DNA of 64,000 bases from CAZYVU01 sp964651435 (lineage in GTDB: Bacteria; Desulfobacterota; Syntrophorhabdia; Syntrophorhabdales; CAYQXL01): assembly GCA_964651435.1 (NCBI GenBank), contig CAZYVU010000001.1:76658-140657 (forward strand), read 5' to 3'. The notes under the pieces were generated by a model. That model was not told the DNA's origin and did no database searches. It saw only the letters and a program-made list of their open reading frames with translations. Positions within the stretch are counted from its first letter, which is position 1, and each line of letters begins with the position of its first letter. Below, one piece after another: positions 41,606 through 51,507 of the stretch. The translations under genes and the position numbers were made by a program.

Positions 41606-42062
41606 ACCCCTGTGGGCGACATCGGCTGTCTCCGTAATCCTGCTGGCCCTTCTTCTGGGTGGCTGTGCGCAAAAAAAGGTTGCCGTTGACGTCGGATCGG
41701 AGCAGGTTCGGGCTGAGGCGGTCAATTTCGCCCTGGCCCAGAGGGGCAAACCCTATCGTTACGGCGCCAGGGGACCTGACTCTTTTGACTGCAGCGGGCT
41801 CGTATTTTTTACCTACAGCAGGTATGGCGTCATTCTCCCACAGACGGCCGAGTTGATGAGTAAGGTGGGGTATGAGGTGGGGCCAGACGCTATCCTGCCC
41901 GGCGACCTTGTCTTCTTTTCTGCCAAGAAGGAGCATCACGTAGGTATTATGGTGAACCGCAAAGACTTTGTGCACGCATCCAAGTCCAAGGGTGTTGCCG
42001 TCGACACCGTTGACGCACCTTACTGGAGGAAGATACTCACCCACTTCAGAAGCCTCTTCTGA
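41598..42062 (+). CDS. NlpC/P60 family lipoprotein endopeptidase
   Basis: 154 residues. A lipoprotein signal ends in LLLGGCA (lipid Cys near residue 23). The NlpC/P60 catalytic residues are the Cys in DSFDCSGLVFFTYSRYG, the His in HHVGIMVN and the His in DFVHASKS. Such enzymes cleave peptide cross-links in peptidoglycan, from the outer or inner membrane. It is translationally coupled to the phosphatase gene. Confidence 0.92.
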   Translation: MGKPLWATSAVSVILLALLLGGCAQKKVAVDVGSEQVRAEAVNFALAQRGKPYRYGARGPDSFDCSGLVFFTYSRYGVILPQTAELMSKVGYEVGPDAILPGDLVFFSAKKEHHVGIMVNRKDFVHASKSKGVAVDTVDAPYWRKILTHFRSLF

Positions 42063-42072
42063 CGGTCCGCCG

Positions 42073-42513
42073 TTAGGGTCTTTTCGCCATGTATTCTTTT
42101 ATGCTGAGGGATCTGTAATGTCTCCCTTTCAGGTATGTTAGAAGGGACTGAAAGTCTTTGCGCGAGATATAGCCCGGTATCTGGCCTATGCGGCTGCCCT
42201 TCTCGTCTATGAGCCATGTGGTGGGAAACCCATGGACGAGGTAGAGCCGCGATAGGTCCCGCCTGCGCTCACCGTCGATTTTTGCCAATAGGGCTATCTC
42301 GTTGAGGGATGACATGGTCTGACTATCACGAAACGTTTCGCTCTCCATAAGGTCGCAGTACGGGCAACCCTTGCTGAAGAAAAAGAGTACTACCGGTTTT
42401 CCCGAAGTACGTGCCCTACTGAGAACGGCTGAATAGTCATCCTCTCCCCGGGCCGGGCAGGCGAGGGTAGCGACGAGCAGGAGAAGCGCTGTCAGTGTGA
42501 CGGTCCGAAGCAT
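42073..42513 (-). CDS. Periplasmic thioredoxin-like protein
   Basis: 146 residues with a signal peptide (LTALLLLVATLACPARG, cleavage near EDDYS). The thioredoxin fold shows VVLFFFSKGCPYCDLMESET (CPYC active site), and GFPTTWLIDEKGSRIGQIPG with the cis-Pro (FPTTW). It should reduce or exchange disulfides in the periplasm, like SoxW or DsbD-type thioredoxins. It points away from dnaA on the minus strand and is the last leftward gene before the dnaA region. Confidence 0.88.
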   Translation of the reverse strand: MLRTVTLTALLLLVATLACPARGEDDYSAVLSRARTSGKPVVLFFFSKGCPYCDLMESETFRDSQTMSSLNEIALLAKIDGERRRDLSRLYLVHGFPTTWLIDEKGSRIGQIPGYISRKDFQSLLTYLKGRHYRSLSIKEYMAKRP

Positions 42514-42675
42514 TGAAAATCATAGCAAACCGGCCTCTATAAATCAATGGACGGGCGGCGCGGAGAGAAAAAACCTCTTGCAAAACTGCGCTAATTGTAT
42601 TATCATGGCCATCAGAACCTTTCCGCGAGACGAAGTTTTCCACCTATGTTGAAAATGTGTTGAAAAGTCCCCTCC
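42514..42675. other. Upstream region of dnaA, candidate part of oriC
   Basis: 162 bp. Three nonamers resembling a DnaA box lie in 42636-42666: TTTTCCACC (42636-42644) and two tandem copies of TGTTGAAAA (42647-42655 and 42658-42666), i.e. TTTTCAACA on the minus strand. A sigma-70-like promoter for dnaA is at 42578-42606. The boxes lie between that promoter and the start codon, so DnaA may repress its own gene. Confidence 0.5.
42578..42606 (+). promoter_or_regulatory. Candidate dnaA promoter
   Basis: TTGCAA at 42578-42583, 17-bp spacer, TATCAT at 42601-42606, both close to sigma-70 consensus. The transcript would start about 63 bp before the dnaA ATG and would cross the DnaA-box-like motifs. 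Confidence 0.55.
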
Positions 42676-43992
42676 ATGGTAGACATTTTATCCGAGGTAA
42701 AATCAAAAATTGCCGGGGTCATTAGTCCCGATAGCTTTAAAACATGGATCGAACCCATGGAGCTCGTCGACTATCGGGACGGCACGTGTTCCATAAGGGT
42801 TCCCAACACATTCTTTAGGGACTGGGTCCGCGATAACTACGAGGCACTCGTTGCCTCCTTTCTGGAGCAATCAGCGGGTGTGACCGTAAAGATAGAATAT
42901 GTCCTCCAAAAGGAGGAGGAACCTGCCGATAAGAGAGCGGTTGTTGTCAAGAGGCAGGTGGGTTATAATATATTCAACCCGCTCTATACATTTGAGAATT
43001 TTGTTGTTGGTTCGAGCAACCAGTTTGCCAATGCGGCGGCGCTGGCTGTGGCCAACAATCCCGGCAAGACGTATAACCCTCTCTTCGTCTATGGGGGGGT
43101 AGGATTGGGAAAAACCCACCTTCTTCATGCTATAGGCAATTTTGTGACGGGATACGGAAAGGTTGTACCCGAGAAGGTCTGTTATATCTTTGCCGAGGTT
43201 TTCACAAACGAGATGATTAACTCTATTCGCTATGACAGGATGGAGGATTTCCGGAATAGATTCAGAAAAATGGATGTTCTTCTCATCGATGATATACAGT
43301 TCATAGCGGGAAAAGAAAGAACCCAGGAGGAGTTTTTCCACACCTTTAATGCCCTCTACGACAACAGAAAGCAGATCGTCGTAACGAGCGACAAACTGCC
43401 GCGCGAGATAGAGAATTTTGAGGAACGGCTCAAATCCCGCTTCGAATGGGGTCTCATAGCCGATATTCAGGCCCTCGATCTGGAGACGAAGGTGGCTATT
43501 CTCAACAAAAAAGCGGAGATGAACAGTATTGATTTGCCGCTGGACGTGGCCTTTTTTATTGCCTCCCATATGGCCGACAATGTGAGAAATCTCGAGGGTT
43601 CATTGATTCGTATCGGGGCCTACGCCTCCATACACGGCCTTCCCATGACCATCGACCTGGCGAAGCAGGTTATGGGTAATATGATCTCGGAGAAAAAGAA
43701 GGATATAACCATCGACGGCATTATCAAGGAGGTGGCGGATCACTTCAGCGTCAAAATTGCCGATCTGAAATCGGAGAAGCGCGTACGGTCCGTCATGGTT
43801 CCGCGGCAGATAGCCATGTTTTTGTCCCGCAAACTCACAGATGCGTCTTTGGCGGCCATCGGGGAGCGATTCGGCGGAAAGGATCATTCAACGATCATCC
43901 ACTCCATCCGGAAGGTTGAGGAGGAACTAAAGATCAAGAAGGAGTTCAAAGATACAGTGAACAGGATAGAGGAGAGAATTAAGTCCACATGA
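42676..43992 (+). CDS. dnaA: Chromosomal replication initiator DnaA
   Basis: 438 residues. Domain I (1-80) for partner binding; the AAA+ domain has Walker A GGVGLGKTHLL at 140-150, Walker B VLLIDDIQF, and sensor motifs (VVTSDKLPREIENFEERLKS is the box VII/sensor I region); domain IV ends with GGKDHSTIIHSIRKVEEELK, the DnaA DNA-binding signature. It melts the origin and starts replication. It is followed by dnaN after 119 bp, the usual order at bacterial origins. Confidence 0.99.
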   Translation: MVDILSEVKSKIAGVISPDSFKTWIEPMELVDYRDGTCSIRVPNTFFRDWVRDNYEALVASFLEQSAGVTVKIEYVLQKEEEPADKRAVVVKRQVGYNIFNPLYTFENFVVGSSNQFANAAALAVANNPGKTYNPLFVYGGVGLGKTHLLHAIGNFVTGYGKVVPEKVCYIFAEVFTNEMINSIRYDRMEDFRNRFRKMDVLLIDDIQFIAGKERTQEEFFHTFNALYDNRKQIVVTSDKLPREIENFEERLKSRFEWGLIADIQALDLETKVAILNKKAEMNSIDLPLDVAFFIASHMADNVRNLEGSLIRIGAYASIHGLPMTIDLAKQVMGNMISEKKKDITIDGIIKEVADHFSVKIADLKSEKRVRSVMVPRQIAMFLSRKLTDASLAAIGERFGGKDHSTIIHSIRKVEEELKIKKEFKDTVNRIEERIKST

Positions 43993-44111
43993 ATTCACAT
44001 CCTTTCCACATTCTTTTACAGGGTCCTATTCTTCCGTTCTCCTTAATATTGAAGGGTTTATTTTGCTTTCAACAGAATCATCCACCCCTATGACTACTAA
44101 GAGAGGTATAT
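43993..44111. other. dnaA-dnaN intergenic region, candidate oriC
   Basis: 119 bp, A+T-rich (for example 44041-44070). It has further box-like nonamers: CTTTCCACA (44002-44010), CTTTCAACA (44066-44074) and TCATCCACC (44078-44086). Together with the three upstream of dnaA they share the form (C/T)TTTC(A/C)AC(A/C), differing from the usual TTATCCACA at position 3. AAGAGAGG precedes the dnaN ATG. Confidence 0.5.
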
Positions 44112-45194
44112 ATGAATATAATAATAGAAAAAACCCGCATCCTCCAACCCATCAGTAAGCTTGTCGGCATTACGGAAAAAAGATCCATAATGCCCATACT
44201 TTCCAATATCCTTTTGAGCCTTGGGCCCGAGGGATGCGCTGTTTATTGCACAGACCTGGAGATAAGCGGTATCGCCTTTCTTGATATAATCAGCGATGAA
44301 CCTCGAAAGATGGTCATACATGGGCGCAAATTTGTCGATATTCTTCGTGAGATGGACAACGGCGATATTGATATTACGGTAGATGAAAACGTTTTGGCTT
44401 TAAGGCAGAAACAGACTGAGTTTGTCATTGCGCTCCAGGATCCCGATGAGTTTCCTGAGGTGAGGGACATTCAGGGGGCTGAAGGCTTCGTGGTGGGTTC
44501 CGGTGTATTTAGGGACATGGTGGAACGGGTAACCTTTGCCGTTTCAACAGATGAGGCGCGACATGTTTTGACGGGAATGTTTATGGAGGCGAAAGAGGGG
44601 ATCTTAAAGGTGGTCGGCACGGACGGCTTTAGGATGGCGCTGTATCAAAGGGAAATAGAAGGGCTGCGAGATTTTAAAGGGATAATTATTCCCAAGCGTT
44701 GTATGCTCGAGATTGACAGGGTTTTTGAGGACGGTGGGGATCTGTCCATATCGCTTGATGAAAAGCAGGTACAGTTCAAAGGTGAGAAAATTCTACTGAT
44801 GTCAAGGATTATCGAGGGGAATTTTCCCGATTATGAGAATGTGATACCGGCGAACAAAAATGTGGCCGTGGTAAATAGGGAAATGTTTTTGAAGGGTTTG
44901 AAGAAGGTGTCGGCAATTCTTGGAAGGGCCGAGCCGATTAAGGTGACGCTGAAGGCTGAGGCGGTCGAGATAGACGCAGAGTCGGACGTTGGAAGGGCGA
45001 AAGAGATTATTCCCCTGGAGTATGACGGGGAAGAGTTAAGTATGAACTTCAACGTCAGGTTTGTTATGGATGTCGTGCAGCACTGCGGTGGAGAGAAGAT
45101 ATGTATCAGGGCGCCAAGCACCTACGGATCGGTCCTTGTGGAGGATATGGAGGATCAGAATTACAAGAACATAGTAATGCCCATACGAGTGTAA
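44112..45194 (+). CDS. dnaN: DNA polymerase III beta sliding clamp
   Basis: 360 residues, three repeated clamp folds. Features include ILQPISKLVGITEKRSIMPI (domain I), GVFRDMVERVTFAVSTDEAR (domain II start; the family pattern FAVSTDEAR is here) and LKGLKKVSAILGRAEPIKV; the C-terminus ends DQNYKNIVMPIRV, the typical YVVMPMR-like ending. It tethers polymerase to DNA. gyrB follows after 3 bp. Confidence 0.99.
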   Translation: MNIIIEKTRILQPISKLVGITEKRSIMPILSNILLSLGPEGCAVYCTDLEISGIAFLDIISDEPRKMVIHGRKFVDILREMDNGDIDITVDENVLALRQKQTEFVIALQDPDEFPEVRDIQGAEGFVVGSGVFRDMVERVTFAVSTDEARHVLTGMFMEAKEGILKVVGTDGFRMALYQREIEGLRDFKGIIIPKRCMLEIDRVFEDGGDLSISLDEKQVQFKGEKILLMSRIIEGNFPDYENVIPANKNVAVVNREMFLKGLKKVSAILGRAEPIKVTLKAEAVEIDAESDVGRAKEIIPLEYDGEELSMNFNVRFVMDVVQHCGGEKICIRAPSTYGSVLVEDMEDQNYKNIVMPIRV

Positions 45195-45197
45195 CAG

Positions 45198-47555
45198 ATG
45201 AGAGAATATAAGGCAGATAATATAAAGATATTGGGCGGCCTCGATGCGGTTCGCAAGGTGCCGTCGATGTACATAGGAAATACGAACGTCGAAGGTCTCC
45301 ACCACCTCGTCTATGAATTGGTAGATAACAGTGTAGACGAGGCATTGGAAGGCTATGCCGACAAGATCGGTATTACCATTCACAGGGACGGCAGCGTGAC
45401 CTGTGAGGATAACGGCCGCGGAATCCCGACGGAAATGCATAGTAGCGAGAATATGTCGGCCCTCGAGGTGGTGTTGACAAAACTGCACGCCGGAGGTAAG
45501 TTCGACAAGGACTCATACCGCTATTCTGCGGGCCTTCACGGGGTGGGCTTGTCGGTCGTCAACGCCCTTTCCGAGTATTTGGAGATCGAGGTTCGGAGAA
45601 ACGGTAAGGTCTATTTTCAGCGCTACGAGAAGGGAGACCGGCAGAACGATCTGACCATCGTCGGTGACACGGAGAAGACGGGAACAAAGGTCCGCTTTAA
45701 ACCGGACAGCGAGATATTCGAGACGACGGAGTTCAGTTACGATACCCTGGCCCATCGGATGAGGGAAATTTCATTCCTCAACAACGGGATCCATATTATT
45801 CTCGTTGATGAAAGAAAGGGAAGAAGGCAGGATTTTCGGCACGAGGGAGGGGTAAAATCCTTTGTGCGCTATCTTAACACAAACAAGGCTGTTCTGTATG
45901 AAGAGCCCGTCTTTCTGTCGGGATCGAAACAACCCCTGGATTTTATGGAGGTTGCAGTTCAGCATAACGACGGCTACAGCGAGAATATCTACAGTTTCGT
46001 CAACAACGTCAATACGCAGGAAGGCGGCAGTCATGTAACGGGTTTCAGGGCGGCACTAACACGGTGTCTCAACAACTTCATCCAAACGAATTGGCAGCAG
46101 AAAGCAAAGGAGACCATATCGGGTGACGACGTCAAGGAAGGGCTCGTCGCCGTCATCAGCATCAAGATGCAGAACCCCCAATTCGAGGGCCAGACAAAAG
46201 CCAAGCTCGGAAACAGCGAGGTAAAGGGCCTTGTGGAGTCTCTTCTTAATGAAAAGCTGCCCGAGTATTTTGAACTTTATCCCGACGTGGCCAAGGCCAT
46301 CGCGAAAAAGGCCATCGATTCCAAAAAGGCGAGAGAGGCGGCGAAAAAGGCCAAGGAGCTGATAAAGAGCAAGAGCCTTTTGGAAAACGGGTTGCTGCCC
46401 GGTAAGCTTGCGGACTGTCAGGAAAGCGAGCCCGAGCTTTGTGAGCTCTATATTGTTGAGGGTGACTCTGCAGGAGGCTCGGCAAAGCAGGGACGGGACA
46501 GAAAAACACAGGCAATCCTTCCGCTGAAGGGCAAGATACTGAACGTTGAAAAATCGAGACAGGAGAAGGTGATTACGAACCAGGAAATCCGGTCCATATA
46601 TATGGCGACGGGCCTGGGAGCGGAGAACTCGGGCCGCCTCAGATACCACAAGGTTATTATCATGACCGACGCAGATGTTGACGGATCACACATCAGGACC
46701 CTCCTTCTCACCCTTTTCTATCGCAATATGCCCGATCTCATAGAAAGCGGCCACCTTTACATAGCACAGCCGCCCCTTTACAAGATCAGGCATGGGGGCA
46801 AGGACGTCTATATCAAAGACGACGAGGAGTTTGAGCGTTTCATCGTCGACCGCGGTACCGACAACGTGAAGTGCCGCCTTGAGGCTGCGGAGACAGAGGG
46901 GGCGGAACTTAAAGAGGCCTTGGGGCGCATACGGATCGTGGAGCGCTATCTAAGAGAGATGGAGGCCTCCGGAATCAGGCGGGAATTCATATTGGCCCTC
47001 TTTCATGAGGGCATAGGCGCCAGGAGCGACTTCGAGGCCGAGTACAAGCTGAGAAAGGCTATGGAGTGGATTGACGGCATGAGCGCCGAAGTAGAGATTG
47101 CACGGGACCCGGAACACAGCCTTTACACCCTCTTTGTTCCCGGCACGAAGGCGGGAATGACGGCGCGGATTGACTATGACCTGGTGAGCGGAGGAGATTA
47201 CATCGAGGCCTACAAGGCGTACCTGAGGTCAAGGGCCTTTTACGAAGAGCGAATAGTGGTTCTCGACGGCAAGGGAGAGGTCCCGGCCCTGACAGTGGAC
47301 CGACTCCTGAAGTTCGTTACGGACAGGGGTAAGGAGGGCATCGCAATCCAGCGCTACAAGGGTCTGGGCGAGATGAATCCGGAACAGCTTTGGACAACAA
47401 CCATGGACCCCCAGAAGCGGAGTCTCGTTAGGGTCTCCATAGAGGATGCCGTAGGCGCCGACCAGGTCTTTACGGTTCTCATGGGCAATAACGTGGAGAC
47501 GAGAAGGCTCTTCATAGAAGAGAACGCGCTGACCGTCAAGAACCTCGACATATGA
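45198..47555 (+). CDS. gyrB: DNA gyrase subunit B
   Basis: 785 residues. ATPase domain: DNSVDEALEGYADKIGI and DNGRGIPTEMHSSENMSALE (GHKL motifs), GLHGVGLSVVNALSEY. TOPRIM domain: EGDSAGGSAKQGRDRKTQAI, LPLKGKILNVEK and DADVDGSHIRTLLLT. C-terminal GyrB domain ends with QRYKGLGEMNPEQLW and RVSIEDAVGADQVF. It supplies ATP-driven supercoiling with GyrA, not in the window. It overlaps coaE by 4 bp. Confidence 0.99.
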   Translation: MREYKADNIKILGGLDAVRKVPSMYIGNTNVEGLHHLVYELVDNSVDEALEGYADKIGITIHRDGSVTCEDNGRGIPTEMHSSENMSALEVVLTKLHAGGKFDKDSYRYSAGLHGVGLSVVNALSEYLEIEVRRNGKVYFQRYEKGDRQNDLTIVGDTEKTGTKVRFKPDSEIFETTEFSYDTLAHRMREISFLNNGIHIILVDERKGRRQDFRHEGGVKSFVRYLNTNKAVLYEEPVFLSGSKQPLDFMEVAVQHNDGYSENIYSFVNNVNTQEGGSHVTGFRAALTRCLNNFIQTNWQQKAKETISGDDVKEGLVAVISIKMQNPQFEGQTKAKLGNSEVKGLVESLLNEKLPEYFELYPDVAKAIAKKAIDSKKAREAAKKAKELIKSKSLLENGLLPGKLADCQESEPELCELYIVEGDSAGGSAKQGRDRKTQAILPLKGKILNVEKSRQEKVITNQEIRSIYMATGLGAENSGRLRYHKVIIMTDADVDGSHIRTLLLTLFYRNMPDLIESGHLYIAQPPLYKIRHGGKDVYIKDDEEFERFIVDRGTDNVKCRLEAAETEGAELKEALGRIRIVERYLREMEASGIRREFILALFHEGIGARSDFEAEYKLRKAMEWIDGMSAEVEIARDPEHSLYTLFVPGTKAGMTARIDYDLVSGGDYIEAYKAYLRSRAFYEERIVVLDGKGEVPALTVDRLLKFVTDRGKEGIAIQRYKGLGEMNPEQLWTTTMDPQKRSLVRVSIEDAVGADQVFTVLMGNNVETRRLFIEENALTVKNLDI

Positions 47556-48148
47556 TCATAGTTGGTATAACGGGCGTCCTTGGGACCGGCAAGAGCACGC
47601 TGTCAGGCATGCTGAGAGATAAGGGCCTCCCCGTAATCGATATAGACGAACTGGGAAGGCAAGCCTCCCGGAGCCCGGAGGTAGTCACGGCTGTTGAAAA
47701 GGCCTTCGGAAGCGCCTTTGTAAAGAATGGCTCCATAGACAGGGATGCCATGAAGGAACTCGTATTCATAAACCCCCAGGCGCTGAAGACCATAGAAGGC
47801 ATCATTCACCCCGTCGTAAGGGGGGAGATGTGCAGGGCCGTTACGGCGTTCTCGGTTTCGGGCGCAAAGACGGTCATCATTGACCACCCCCTTCTCTTCG
47901 AGACGGGGCTTGACAAGAAGTGCAACAGAGTGGTGGTTGTCTCGGCGCAGATTGAGACGATGCGGGAGAGGCTGAAAAAACGAGGCGTAACGGAAGACGA
48001 CATGGAGCGTAGACTTAGGTTTCAAATCCCCCTTGCCGAGAAGGAACGCAGGGCCGATTTTGTCGTTCGCAACGACGGCAGCATCGGGGACCTGCAGGGG
48101 GAATGCCGGAAGCTCGAAACAAAGATTCGAGAGTGGGAGGAACAATAG
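47552..48148 (+). CDS. coaE: Dephospho-CoA kinase
   Basis: 198 residues. P-loop VGITGVLGTGKSTLSGMLRD (a little unusual: the common form is GGIGSGKS), PVIDIDELGRQ, and IIHPVVRGEM with VIIDHPLLFETGLDKKCNRV, the family's substrate and lid motifs, and KRGVTEDDMERRLRFQIP. It phosphorylates dephospho-CoA to CoA, the last step of CoA synthesis. It abuts rho with no gap. Confidence 0.96.
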   Translation: MIIVGITGVLGTGKSTLSGMLRDKGLPVIDIDELGRQASRSPEVVTAVEKAFGSAFVKNGSIDRDAMKELVFINPQALKTIEGIIHPVVRGEMCRAVTAFSVSGAKTVIIDHPLLFETGLDKKCNRVVVVSAQIETMRERLKKRGVTEDDMERRLRFQIPLAEKERRADFVVRNDGSIGDLQGECRKLETKIREWEEQ

Positions 48149-49402
48149 ATGCACCTGAATGAACTGAAGAGAAAGAAAATAAGCGAGCTGACACACATAG
48201 CCCGCGAATTGAGCGTTGAAAACGCCCCGGGCTTGAGAAAGCAGGAGCTTATATTCTCTATTCTGCAGGCCCTGGTGGACAAGAACGAGTCTGTTTACGG
48301 GGAGGGGGTTCTGGAGATACTTCCCGAGGGTTTCGGCTTCCTGCGGTCGCCGGACTCCAACTACCTCCCGGGACCGGACGACATCTACATCTCTCCGTCG
48401 CAGATCAAGCGTTTCGGCCTGCGGACGGGCGACACCACATCGGGGCAGATACGGCCGCCCAAGGATAACGAGAAATACTTCGCCCTCCTGAAGGTGGAAA
48501 CGATCAACTTCGATGATCCCACCGTGGCGAAGGACAAGATCATTTTTGACAACCTTACGCCCATCTATCCCAACGAGCGCATCCGCCTGGAAACGACAGG
48601 CGACAACCTTTCATCGAGGGTTATGGACCTTTTTATGCCCCTCGGCAAGGGACAGAGGGGGCTCATCGTCGCGCCGCCGAGGACGGGAAAGACGATGCTC
48701 CTCCAGAACATCGCCAACAGCATTACGAGAAACCACAAAGAGATCTACCTCATCGTGCTGCTCATAGACGAGCGGCCCGAAGAGGTGACCGACATGATCC
48801 GGTCCGTCGATGGAGAGGTGATCAGCTCTACCTTCGACGAGCCGGCCACGAGGCACGTCCAGGTCGCCGAGATCGTAATAGAGAAGGCCAAGAGGCTCGT
48901 GGAGCACAAAAGAGATGTGGTCATTCTTCTCGATAGCATCACCCGGCTGGCGAGGGCCTACAACACCGTTGTTCCCTCAAGCGGAAAGATACTGTCAGGC
49001 GGAATCGACGCGTCGGCCATGCAGAAGCCGAAGAGGTTTTTCGGGGCCGCCCGCAACATAGAGGAGGGCGGCAGCCTGACGATCGTTGCAACGGCCCTCA
49101 TCGATACGGGCAGCAGGATGGACGAGGTTATCTTTGAGGAGTTCAAGGGCACCGGCAACAGCGAGATCTACCTTGACCGTAAGCTGACGGAAAAGCGGGT
49201 CTTCCCCACCATCGACATCAACAAGTCAGGGACCCGCAAGGAGGAGTTGCTGCTGCAGAACGGAGACCTCTCACGCATATGGCTTTTGAGAAAGGTGCTC
49301 CAGCCCATGAACCAGGTGGACGCAATGGAGTTCCTGCTGGAGAAGCTTTCGGACGTCGAATCCAACAAGGAATTTCTCTTATCAATGAGCAAAGGAGGAT
49401 GA
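48149..49402 (+). CDS. rho: Transcription termination factor Rho
   Basis: 417 residues. N-terminal Rho_N (LKRKKISELTHIARELSVEN), the RNA-binding cold-shock fold (GVLEILPEGFGFLRSPDSNY), then the RecA-type ATPase with P-loop VAPPRTGKTMLLQNIANSI, Walker B DVVILLDSITRLARAYNTVV, and the Q- and R-loops (GGIDASAMQKPKRFFGAARN). It ends transcription in a hexamer. It starts at the base after the coaE stop; rpmE follows 1 bp after it, so all should be cotranscribed. Confidence 0.99.
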   Translation: MHLNELKRKKISELTHIARELSVENAPGLRKQELIFSILQALVDKNESVYGEGVLEILPEGFGFLRSPDSNYLPGPDDIYISPSQIKRFGLRTGDTTSGQIRPPKDNEKYFALLKVETINFDDPTVAKDKIIFDNLTPIYPNERIRLETTGDNLSSRVMDLFMPLGKGQRGLIVAPPRTGKTMLLQNIANSITRNHKEIYLIVLLIDERPEEVTDMIRSVDGEVISSTFDEPATRHVQVAEIVIEKAKRLVEHKRDVVILLDSITRLARAYNTVVPSSGKILSGGIDASAMQKPKRFFGAARNIEEGGSLTIVATALIDTGSRMDEVIFEEFKGTGNSEIYLDRKLTEKRVFPTIDINKSGTRKEELLLQNGDLSRIWLLRKVLQPMNQVDAMEFLLEKLSDVESNKEFLLSMSKGG

Positions 49403-49403
49403 A

Positions 49404-49609
49404 ATGAAACAAGGAATACACCCGGAACTGAAGATGGCCACAGTGAAGTGCGCCTGTGGAAGCGTCTTCGAAACCCTCTCCGTAAGGGACAAGATCAGTG
49501 TGGAAATCTGCGCCAAGTGCCACCCCATCTTTACGGGCAAGGAAAAGCTTCTGGATTCCGCCGGCCAGGTGGAGAAATTTGAAAAGCGGTACGGGAAGAA
49601 AAGGAAGTA

Positions 49610-49610
<1 letters not shown>
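49404..49610 (+). CDS. rpmE: 50S ribosomal protein L31 (zinc-binding type)
   Basis: 68 residues. MKQGIHPELKMATVKCACGS begins as L31 does, and the zinc set is C-A-C at residues 16-18 and C-x2-C in EICAKCHPIFTGKEK. The Cys-containing (C+) form suggests that the cell uses zinc in its ribosome under normal conditions. AAAGGAGGATGAAATG covers the gene start. Its TAA overlaps the A of the prfA ATG. Confidence 0.97.
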
Positions 49611-50668
<1,058 letters not shown>

Positions 50669-50679
50669 CGAAGGCCCCT

Positions 50680-51507
50680 GTGCAGCTCCGGCAGCTTCTC
50701 AGAGAAAGCCGTGGAGTCGGACGGATCGATCTTCTGGCCATAGCATCCCGAACGTTGAATATGTCGCCGTCCCGGCTGATTGCCCACCCGGAGCTGGTGC
50801 TGCAGGTGGACGAGGTCGCGGACATCGAGAAAAAGCTCGGTGCCCGGCGGGCAGGCCAGCCCCTGGCCTATATCGTCGGCGAGAAAGAGTTTTATTCCGA
50901 ACCCTTTTTTGTTGACGAGCGGGTGCTCATCCCCCGGCCCGAGACAGAGATTGTTGTTGAAGAAGCGGTGAAAATAATAGAGAATAACCCTGAGCGGCGG
51001 CTCGTCCTGGACATGGGGACGGGGTCCGGCGCCATAGGCATCATGGTGGCCAAGCTATGCGATGCCCATGTCCTGGCCGTCGATGCTTCCATGGGTGCCC
51101 TTACCGTGGCATCGATAAACGCCAGACGCCATGGCATGCAAGAGCGGGTGCGATTTCTCTGCTCCGACCTCTTTGAGGCCATCAACCACCGGGGCAGATT
51201 CTCCGTTGTTGCCGCCAACTTGCCCTACGTGCCGACGGGGGCCTTGGCCGGCCTTATGCGGGACGTTCGGGAGTACGAGCCGATGCGGGCCCTTGACGGG
51301 GGCCCCGACGGGTTGGCCATATACAGGCGGTTCCTTGCCCGGGTGCCCCGGCACCTTGAGGAGGGCGGCGCCGTTGTCATGGAGGTGGGTGGCCGGGAGC
51401 AGTCGGAAGCGGTGGCGGCCCTGTTGGAGGGGCGAGGCATGAAGAGCCGTGTCCGGAAGGATTTGTCGGGAACCGAGAGGGTTGTGACGGGAGAATGGAA
51501 ACGTTAG
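50680..51507 (+). CDS. prmC: Release factor glutamine methyltransferase
   Basis: 275 residues from a GTG start. SAM motif I LVLDMGTGSGAIGIMVAKL, and the substrate-binding NPPY-type motif VVAANLPYVPTGAL, with the N-terminal helical domain of PrmC (VLIPRPETEIVVEEAVKII). It methylates the GGQ glutamine of RF1 and RF2. It overlaps murA by 13 bp. The ribosome-binding site is weak, which could mean translational coupling to prfA. Confidence 0.97.
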   Translation: MQLRQLLRESRGVGRIDLLAIASRTLNMSPSRLIAHPELVLQVDEVADIEKKLGARRAGQPLAYIVGEKEFYSEPFFVDERVLIPRPETEIVVEEAVKIIENNPERRLVLDMGTGSGAIGIMVAKLCDAHVLAVDASMGALTVASINARRHGMQERVRFLCSDLFEAINHRGRFSVVAANLPYVPTGALAGLMRDVREYEPMRALDGGPDGLAIYRRFLARVPRHLEEGGAVVMEVGGREQSEAVAALLEGRGMKSRVRKDLSGTERVVTGEWKR

